Shown: piece after piece, positions 56,043-64,000 of the stretch
How the letters are laid out: every line of letters begins with the position of its first letter
Position numbering within the stretch: the first letter of the stretch is position 1
Source of the DNA: Erwinia sp. E_sp_B01_1
Lineage (GTDB): Bacteria > Pseudomonadota > Gammaproteobacteria > Enterobacterales > Enterobacteriaceae
DNA length: 64,000 nt
Direction: 5' to 3'
NCBI RefSeq assembly: GCF_036865545.1
Contig: NZ_CP142208.1
Coordinates: 3,720,001-3,784,000 of the forward strand
The notes under the pieces: model-generated
What the model saw: only the letters and a program-made list of their open reading frames with translations
Told to the model about the DNA's origin: nothing
Database searches by the model: none
Program-made: the position numbers and the translations under genes

Positions 56043-56531
56043 TTAGATAAAATGATCGCGCAGACGGAGCAACGCCCAGGCTGTAGCCTGACGACGTACC
56101 GCCTCCCTGTCACCAGAGAAAACCTGCCGTACAGCCAGCGTCTCCTTTCCCGAAACAGCAAAACCAAACCACACCGTGCCCACCGGCTTTTCAGCTGTTC
56201 CGCCATCCGGCCCGGCAATGCCGCTTACCGAAACAGCAAAATCAGCTTTAGCCTGCAGAAGAGCGCCCTCTGCCATTTCCCGCACCACTTGTTCACTGAC
56301 TGCGCCGTAATTTTCCAGAGAGGAAGCCGTGACGCCTACTAATTCCTGTTTAGCCTGATTGCTGTAGGTAACGAACCCCCGCTCAAACCACTGGGAACTG
56401 CCGGAAATATCGGTAAGCACTTTAGCAATCCAGCCGCCGGTACAGGACTCTGCGGTGGTGACAGTGGCCTTAAGCCTGGACAAATGCTGGCCCACTTCCG
56501 TACTCAATTGCATTAACTCAACATCAGTCAT
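56043..56531 (-). CDS. pncC: Nicotinamide-nucleotide amidase (CinA C-terminal family)
   Basis: Deamidates NMN to NaMN in pyridine nucleotide recycling. 162 residues (E. coli PncC 165); family stretches TTAESCTGGWIAKVLTDISGSS and VSVSGIAGPDGGTAEKPVGTVWFG. It lies upstream of recA on the same strand, as in E. coli. Confidence 0.94.
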   Translation of the reverse strand: MTDVELMQLSTEVGQHLSRLKATVTTAESCTGGWIAKVLTDISGSSQWFERGFVTYSNQAKQELVGVTASSLENYGAVSEQVVREMAEGALLQAKADFAVSVSGIAGPDGGTAEKPVGTVWFGFAVSGKETLAVRQVFSGDREAVRRQATAWALLRLRDHFI

Positions 56532-56643
56532 CGTAACCTTCTCCTTCCCGGATTACAGTGCAGAAGAGTAGCATTGATTCGCCAGTACGAAAGTTGAAAA
56601 ATGCCGGTTTGCGAGCGGTATTCCAACAGGAAATCGTTGAAGA

Positions 56644-57417
56644 TCAGGCCTTCTGCGCCACTATAAACAGTCTTGGGAAGGCCATCAGCACATTGCCATC
56701 CTGTCGGACAGAACAGGCTCCGGTCAGCTCCTCCAGATACTGTGACAAATAATCCTGCTGCTCCTGCTCATCTAACGGCGCAAGAAAAGGCCGCAGTCCC
56801 GTTGCTTTAAGCCAGTCCACCATCGCCTGATGGCAAGGCATAACGTGAAAGTAAGTGGTGCGCCAGATATCGACTCTGCACCCCACCCCGCTCAGCAGGT
56901 CATAATAAGCTTCAGTGCTGAGTAATTTTTTACGCTCCGCCGCGCCTGGGCCAATCTTTGCTGACCACTGCGCACGCTCTGCCACTTTACGCATCAGGCT
57001 ATGAGTTGGCTGATCAAGATTATCGGGCATCTGTATCGCAAGCACGCCACCAGCGGCAAGTTGATCGGCCAGATGCGGCAACAGCTGCTGATGATCGGTC
57101 AGCCACTGTAATGAAGCATTGGCGTAAATCACATGCTGCGGGATTTCGGCCTGCCAGAGACGGATATCAGCCTGAATAAACTGGCAGTGCGGCAGACGTT
57201 TTAATGCCTGTTCAAGCATCGCCTGAGAGCTGTCCAGACCGGTGATGTGGGCGTCAGGCCAGGCCTGACAGAGCAATTCGGTACTGTTACCCGGTCCGCA
57301 GCCCAGATCGGTGGCGCGGCTGACCTGACGAAGGGGGATTCGGGAGAGCAGTTCGGTGGCGGGACGCGTCCGCTCAGCTTCGAACTGGCGGTAAAGATCC
57401 GGGTTCCAGTCTTTCAT
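56644..57417 (-). CDS. tam: Trans-aconitate 2-methyltransferase
   Basis: SAM-dependent methyltransferase that detoxifies trans-aconitate. 257 residues (E. coli 252). SAM motif [12 protein letters not shown] (residues 36-46), then [18 protein letters not shown], and the C-terminal region [13 protein letters not shown]. In E. coli tam lies elsewhere; here it sits between pncC and mltB, an altered context. Sequence similarity to E. coli Tam is recalled, not computed. Confidence 0.85.
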   Translation of the reverse strand: MKDWNPDLYRQFEAERTRPATELLSRIPLRQVSRATDLGCGPGNSTELLCQAWPDAHITGLDSSQAMLEQALKRLPHCQFIQADIRLWQAEIPQHVIYANASLQWLTDHQQLLPHLADQLAAGGVLAIQMPDNLDQPTHSLMRKVAERAQWSAKIGPGAAERKKLLSTEAYYDLLSGVGCRVDIWRTTYFHVMPCHQAMVDWLKATGLRPFLAPLDEQEQQDYLSQYLEELTGACSVRQDGNVLMAFPRLFIVAQKA

Positions 57418-57494
57418 CTCTTCCTCATCAAAACGATCGGCTCTGACCGGGCTGGCGGGAGGCCCGGATTCAGGCCTCTTTTCGCTACTGCCCT

Positions 57495-58562
57495 TTAGCG
57501 GGCATCACGTACCGCCAGCCCCAGCTGCCAGACTGCCATAGCATAGTGGTTGCTATGATTATAGCGGGTGATGGCATAGAAGTTGGGTAACCCATACCAA
57601 TACTGGTAGCTGGTGCCCATGTCAAAACGCAGCAGGCTGACTTTTTGATCGCCGTCCAGCCTGATCTGCGGCTGGAAGCCAGCTGCGGCCAGCGAGGAGA
57701 CCGAATAACGGGTTTTAAACCCGGTTTCCCACGTGGTTGAAGGCCCGGTTGCCGGTACCGCTACAGTGCCATTTTTCACCCAGCCGTGCGCATTGAAGTA
57801 GTGAGCAACGCTGCCAATAGCATCCACCGGATCCCACAGGTTGATGTGGCCATCGCCGTTGAAATCGACCGCATAGCTTTTAAAGGATGAAGGCATGAAC
57901 TGGCCGTAGCCCATCGCCCCAGCATAAGAACCGCGCAGATCCAGCGGATCATCCCCCTCTTCTCTTGCCATCAGCAGGAAGGTTTCGAGTTCAGCGCTGA
58001 AAAAATCTGCCCGGCGGGGATAGTTAAAGGCCAGCGTGGCGAGTGCGTCAATGATGCGGGTTTTCCCCATCACTCTGCCCCAGCGGGTTTCCACCCCAAT
58101 AATGCCTACGATAATTTCCGGCGGCACGCCGTAAGTCTGGTAAGCACGCTGAAGGGCGTCCTGATATTGATCCCAGAAGGCCACACCGTTCTGCACATTC
58201 GAAGGGGTAATAAATTTGGCGCGATAACGTACCCACGCGCCATTGGGTCCGGTCGGCCCTTGCGAGACGGGCGCCTGACGATCCATCAGCCGTACCACCC
58301 AATCCAGATTTTTTGCCTGGGCCAGCACATCATGCAGTTGCTGACGCTGGAAGCCATGCTCACGGACCATTTTATCCACGAAGCGCTCGGTAGCGGCATT
58401 GTTGGCAAAATCACCCATCAGCGGATGATAATCATGCGAAGGTTCCAGCTTGAAACCGCCGCCAAAAGGATTTCCCTGTGGTTCAACTGCTTCAGGCTGT
58501 TTGTGGCTGCTACAGGCGGTCAGTAACACCAGAGCGGGAAGAAGTGTGGCCAGATAACGCAT
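57495..58562 (-). CDS. mltB: Membrane-bound lytic murein transglycosylase B
   Basis: Outer-membrane lipoprotein that cleaves peptidoglycan glycan strands. Lipobox LLTAC (Cys17), catalytic glutamate in [11 protein letters not shown] (Glu158, E. coli Glu162), and the metal-binding EF-hand-like loop [13 protein letters not shown]. 355 residues (E. coli 361). Confidence 0.96.
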   Translation of the reverse strand: MRYLATLLPALVLLTACSSHKQPEAVEPQGNPFGGGFKLEPSHDYHPLMGDFANNAATERFVDKMVREHGFQRQQLHDVLAQAKNLDWVVRLMDRQAPVSQGPTGPNGAWVRYRAKFITPSNVQNGVAFWDQYQDALQRAYQTYGVPPEIIVGIIGVETRWGRVMGKTRIIDALATLAFNYPRRADFFSAELETFLLMAREEGDDPLDLRGSYAGAMGYGQFMPSSFKSYAVDFNGDGHINLWDPVDAIGSVAHYFNAHGWVKNGTVAVPATGPSTTWETGFKTRYSVSSLAAAGFQPQIRLDGDQKVSLLRFDMGTSYQYWYGLPNFYAITRYNHSNHYAMAVWQLGLAVRDAR

Positions 58563-58639
58563 TGAGTATCCATAGTATGATGCGAAGGAGTTGCAACATG
58601 GTAAAGCATTGGCTGGCGCGAAGAAAAGCAGATGTTATG

Positions 58640-58672
58640 TAAAGAAAAGGCCATCCCGCGCGGAGATGGCCC
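58640..58672 (-). terminator. Terminator of the L-fucose operon
   Basis: GGCCATC / GATGGCC (58649-58655, 58665-58671) with a 9-base loop, followed on the minus strand by TTTTCTTT. Confidence 0.82.
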
Positions 58673-58704
58673 CTGTTTAGCGACTTTTAAAATCCTGGTT
58701 CACC

Positions 58705-59946
58705 TTAAACCGGGGAGGCCTTAGCCCGCTGACGCAGCGCATAGACCAGCACCACAGCAAAACAGAGCAAAGGTAAAGTGTACGCAGTGGCAGTGCTGTA
58801 ATGGTCAGCCACCGCCCCCATCAGATACGGCATAATTGCGCCGCCCACAATGGCCATAATCATCAGTGAACTCGCCCTTCGGGTCTGCTTGCCCATATTC
58901 TTTACGCCCATGGCAAACAGCGTAGGGAACATAATCGACATAAAGAAAAACACCGCAACCAGCGCAATTACAGAGAGCGTTTCAACGCCCGAGACTACCA
59001 CGCCACAGAGGAAAATATTGATGGCGGCATAGACCATCAGCAAGGTCACCGGACGAACGCGCCCCATCAGCCAGGTGCTGAAAAAGCGGCCCAGCATAAA
59101 GCTGATCATGCCTACGGAGAGCAGATAAGAAGCGCTCTGGTTAGAGATGTTTGCCCAGTGTTCGGTAACATAGTTGATGAAGAAGGCGCCCACGCCTACC
59201 TGCGCCGCCACGTAAAAGAACTGCGCAATCACGCCACCGGTAAAATGCCCATGTTGCCAGAGGCTTCTGCTATCCCCGCTGCTTTGCTGTTCTTCCTGGG
59301 CTTTGATGTCCGGCATGCGGGTTCGCCAGAAGATAAAAGCGATCACCAGCACCAGTGCCGCAAGCGCCACATAGGTCATTTTTACCGAAGCCAGGCCGTC
59401 AGTGGTGGTGCCCTGAGTGGCAGAAAAGAACAGCGAGCCGCCAATCACCGGCCCGACAAACTGCCCCAGGCCATTAAAAGATTGAGAGAGATTCAGACGA
59501 CGTTCAGCTCCAGCGGGATCGCCCAGCACCGTCGCGTAAGGATTAGCTGCTGTCTCAAGGCACCCCAGCCCCAGCGCAATCACAAACAGCGCGAGGAGGA
59601 ACATCTCAAAACTGCCTGCACCTGCCGCAGGTACAAACAGCAGGGCACCCAGCGCATAAAGGCACAGGCCAACCAGCACACCGGCTTTATAGCCGAAACG
59701 ATCCATAAAGAAGCCTGCAGGCAACGCCACCACAAAGTAAGCGCCAAAATAGGCAGCCTGGAGCAGGCCGGACTGCGCCTTACTCACATGCAGAACCTCC
59801 TGAAAATGCTTGTTCAGCACGTCCAGCAGGCCATAGGAGAGCCCCCACATAAAGAACAATGCGGTCACCAGAATAAAAGCCATCCGGTAATGTGATGCCG
59901 CCTGCCGATCGCGATAAGCCGGGACAGTAGTTTTATTGATTAACAT
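58705..59946 (-). CDS. fucP: L-fucose:H+ symporter (FHS family MFS)
   Basis: Imports L-fucose. 413 residues from ATG 59946 (MLINKTTVPAYRD) with ribosome binding site AGGAACGAC; a 64-codon upstream frame is rejected. FHS marks: ALFFMWGLSYGLLDVLNKHFQ with the acidic residue equivalent to FucP Asp46, and LGLGCLETAANPY with the glutamate equivalent to Glu135. About 12 spans. It is distinct in sequence from E. coli FucP, but the operon makes fucose the likely substrate. Last gene of the operon. Confidence 0.88.
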   Translation of the reverse strand: MLINKTTVPAYRDRQAASHYRMAFILVTALFFMWGLSYGLLDVLNKHFQEVLHVSKAQSGLLQAAYFGAYFVVALPAGFFMDRFGYKAGVLVGLCLYALGALLFVPAAGAGSFEMFLLALFVIALGLGCLETAANPYATVLGDPAGAERRLNLSQSFNGLGQFVGPVIGGSLFFSATQGTTTDGLASVKMTYVALAALVLVIAFIFWRTRMPDIKAQEEQQSSGDSRSLWQHGHFTGGVIAQFFYVAAQVGVGAFFINYVTEHWANISNQSASYLLSVGMISFMLGRFFSTWLMGRVRPVTLLMVYAAINIFLCGVVVSGVETLSVIALVAVFFFMSIMFPTLFAMGVKNMGKQTRRASSLMIMAIVGGAIMPYLMGAVADHYSTATAYTLPLLCFAVVLVYALRQRAKASPV

Positions 59947-60032
59947 GTTGTCGTTCCTGGTAACTGTGGCCAGTACAGCGAAAAACACCGGCAGCATATA
60001 GGGTGGGTACCGGAAAGGCCCCGTCGGTGAAC

Positions 60033-62000
<1,968 letters not shown>

Positions 62001-62001
<1 letters not shown>

Positions 62002-63296
62002 CAGGCTGGCTCCAGGTCACGGGCACGAAAACGGTACTGTTCGATCGAAGCCGGGAACATTTCGATGGAAAAACCAGCGTGCTCCGGTGGCATATAGGCC
62101 GCTCCTTTGATCACGCAGGGATGGACAAAGTGTTCGTGCAGATGGTCCACATATTCAATGACCCGGCCCTCGTGCGTTCCGGCTATACAGAGAAAATCAA
62201 TCATCGACAGATGCTGCACGTATTCACACAGCCCTACTCCTCCCGCATGGGGGCAGACTGGCAGATTGTATTTCGCGGCCATCAGCATCACGGCGAGGAT
62301 TTCATTTACGCCGCCCATGCGGCAGGCATCAATCTGCACCACATCGATGGCACCCCGCATAATGAACTGTTTGAACATAATGCGGTTCTGGCACATCTCT
62401 CCGGTAGCGACTTTGACCGGGGCAATCCCCTCGCGGATACGACGGTGGCCCTCGATGTCATCCGGGCTGGTGGGCTCTTCAATGAACCACGGATTAGCAA
62501 AGGCCAGTTTATTGACCCAGGGAATAGCCTCATTGGTTTCCCAGACCTGATTAGCATCAATCATCAGCTTACGATCCGGGCCGATCACTTCACGCGCGAT
62601 GGTGACCCGACGAATATCATCTTCCAGATCCCGGCCTACTTTCAGCTTCAGATAGTCGAACCCGGCATCCACCGCTTCCTGACACAGGCGGCGAAGTTTG
62701 TCATCGGGATAGCCCAGCCAGCCCGCAGAAGTGGTGTAGCAGGGATAGCCCTCTTTCATCAGCGTTTGCAGACGCTGCTCTTTGTTATCCGCCTGCTGAC
62801 GAAGCAGAGTCAGCGCCTCCTCCGGGGTTATACAGTCGGTGATGTAGCGGAAATCCACACAGCGCACCAGCTCCTCTGGCGACATTTCCGCTACCAGTCG
62901 CCACAGCGGTTTCCCCTCTGCCTTACTCCACAGATCCCACACGGCGTTGATCACCGCCCCGGTCGCCAGGTGGATCGCGCCCTTATCCGGCCCAATCCAG
63001 CGTAGCTGGCTGTCGCTGGTAAAGGAGCGCCAGAATGCGCCCATATCGGCAGTAATGGCTGCCAGTTCACGCCCCGTTACCAGATGCTCAAGCGCGCGGA
63101 TCGCTGCACAACAAATTTCATTCCCCCGGCCAATAGTAAATGTCAGCCCGTGTCCGCTAAGAGCCGGGTTGTCCGTTTCTAAAATCACATAAGCCGCTGA
63201 ATAATCCGGGTCCGGATTCATGGCGTCCGATCCATCCAGCGAGAGAGAGGTCGGGAAACGGATATCTTCAACGCGCAGTGCCGTAATCGTGGTCAT
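62001..63296 (-). CDS. L-fuconate dehydratase (enolase superfamily)
   Basis: 431 residues. Mandelate-racemase subgroup with the residue set of Xanthomonas L-fuconate dehydratase, each one lower in number: Lys217 and Lys219 (KLK), metal ligands Asp247, Glu273 and Glu300, catalytic His350. Converts L-fuconate to 2-keto-3-deoxy-L-fuconate. Ribosome binding site AGGAAG about 8 bases upstream. 24 bases separate it from the hydrolase gene. Confidence 0.93.
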
Positions 63297-63320
63297 ACGA
63301 GCTTCCTTTTCAGTGCTGAC

Positions 63321-64000
63321 TTATGCCTGAGTGGTGATTTGACACTGTTCGCCCAGCCCTTCAATCCCCAGACGAATCTCTTGCCCGGCCCGTAAGTAGA
63401 CCGGTGGCTTCTGGCCCATACCCACGCCTGGCGGCGTGCCGGTAGAGATAACATCGCCGGGTTGCAGGCTCATAAAACGGCTGAGATAACTGATGATTTC
63501 CGGAATTTTAAAGATCATGGTGCTGGTGTTACCGTCCTGATAGCGTTTGCCGTCCACCTCCAGCCAGAGATGCAGCTGATTCGGATCCGCTATCTCATCG
63601 GTCGTCACCAGCCACGGCCCGAGTGGCCCAAAGGTGTCGCAACCTTTGCCTTTATCCCAGGTGCCGCCCCGCTCGATCTGAAACTCACGTTCAGAGACAT
63701 CGTTGATCACGCAATAACCGGCAACATGGGAAAGTGCCTCCGCCTCGCTGATATAGCGGCCCCCTTTGCCAATCACCACGCCAAGCTCCACTTCCCAGTC
63801 GGTCTTTTGTGAGTCACGGGGAATTTCGACCGCGTCATTCGGCCCCACGATAGCGCTGGTCCATTTACTGAATACCACCGGTTGCTTTGGAATTTCAGCC
63901 CCGGTCTCTGCGGCGTGATCGGCATAATTCAGGCCGATGCAGATAAACTTGCCCACATTGCCCACACAGGCTGCAATTCTTGGATTGCCTTCCACCAGCG
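63321..64000 (-). CDS. Fumarylacetoacetate-hydrolase family protein, probable 2,4-diketo-3-deoxy-L-fuconate hydrolase (5' end outside window)
   Basis: The frame is open to the window edge, so about 60 N-terminal residues are missing from a family protein of about 280. Conserved core: FICIGLNYADHAAE, PVVFSKWTSAIVGPNDAV, WEVELGVVIGKGGRYI, CDTFGPLGPWLV, GDVISTGTPPGVGMGQKPP. Divalent-metal hydrolase that should cleave the diketo acid to pyruvate and L-lactate. Family members also act on other acylpyruvates; the fucose role is from context. Confidence 0.85.
   Translation of the reverse strand, partial: LVEGNPRIAACVGNVGKFICIGLNYADHAAETGAEIPKQPVVFSKWTSAIVGPNDAVEIPRDSQKTDWEVELGVVIGKGGRYISEAEALSHVAGYCVINDVSEREFQIERGGTWDKGKGCDTFGPLGPWLVTTDEIADPNQLHLWLEVDGKRYQDGNTSTMIFKIPEIISYLSRFMSLQPGDVISTGTPPGVGMGQKPPVYLRAGQEIRLGIEGLGEQCQITTQA

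Noticed and set aside
59158..59895. 245-codon plus-strand frame opposite fucP
   Set aside because: Antisense to a clear membrane transporter; composition is rich in His, Arg and Gln as expected of a shadow frame.
62079..63005. 308-codon plus-strand frame opposite the fuconate dehydratase gene
   Set aside because: The dehydratase keeps all catalytic residues on the minus strand; the plus frame has no recognisable motif.

Overview
The window is chromosomal DNA from a gamma-proteobacterium of the order Enterobacterales. Gene content, protein lengths and gene order resemble Escherichia coli closely, but several features (enlarged ProW, a non-phosphorylating L-fucose cluster after mltB, an extra two-gene unit between pheA and tyrA) point to an Erwinia/Pantoea-type member (Erwiniaceae). 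That family placement is an inference; the 16S gene at 24848-26388 would settle it. No insertion sequence, prophage or CRISPR array was seen.

Layout. (1) 1-12.7 kb, plus strand: the end of the class Ib ribonucleotide reductase operon (nrdE partial, nrdF), the osmoregulated glycine betaine importer proVWX, an intact MFS transporter in the ygaY position, the branched-chain amino acid exporter ygaZH, and the multidrug efflux set mprA-emrA-emrB. (2) 12.8-21 kb: yfiF, trxC, tapT (yfiP), patZ, pssA and kgtP. (3) 21.3-26.8 kb, minus strand: a complete rRNA operon (16S, tRNA-Glu, 23S, 5S) with P1/P2 promoters, boxA elements and terminator, at the E. coli rrnG position. (4) 26.8-32.7 kb: clpB with a sigma-32 promoter, pgeF, rluD, bamD and raiA with a CRP-type promoter. 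(5) 32.8-38.7 kb: aromatic amino acid genes (pheL-pheA with attenuator; aroF-tyrA with TyrR boxes), split by two substrate-binding-protein genes whose promoter carries a ModE-like (molybdate repressor) operator. (6) 39-45.4 kb: an acetyltransferase, the rpsP-rimM-trmD-rplS operon, ffh, ypjD and a CorC/HlyC-family gene (yfjD). (7) 45.4-51.1 kb: luxS, gshA, yqaA, yqaB, a tRNA operon (one Ser, four Arg) full of partial tRNA-3'-end repeats, and csrA. (8) 51.3-58.6 kb: alaS, recX, recA with LexA box, pncC, tam and mltB. (9) 58.7-64 kb: an L-fucose oxidation operon (permease, mutarotase, dehydrogenase, lactonase, dehydratase, and a diketo-acid hydrolase cut by the window edge).

How the genes work together: most are housekeeping (translation, protein targeting, recombination, glutathione, aromatic biosynthesis, envelope assembly). 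The accessory parts are the L-fucose operon, which should convert fucose to pyruvate and lactate without phosphorylated intermediates, and the pheA/tyrA-intercalated binding-protein pair, the best candidate for something little described: a periplasmic TroA/BtuF-fold protein coupled to a ModA-like protein without signal peptide, apparently under molybdate control and lacking its own permease and ATPase here.

Relative to E. coli, emrB and luxS, which are neighbours there, are separated by a 33-kb block (yfiF to yfjD) that lies elsewhere on the E. coli map, so the window records a block rearrangement. Starts were adjusted from the longest open frames where homology and ribosome binding sites supported it (emrA, patZ, pssA, rplS, trmD, rimM, ffh, ypjD, gshA, yqaB, recX, fucP and others).
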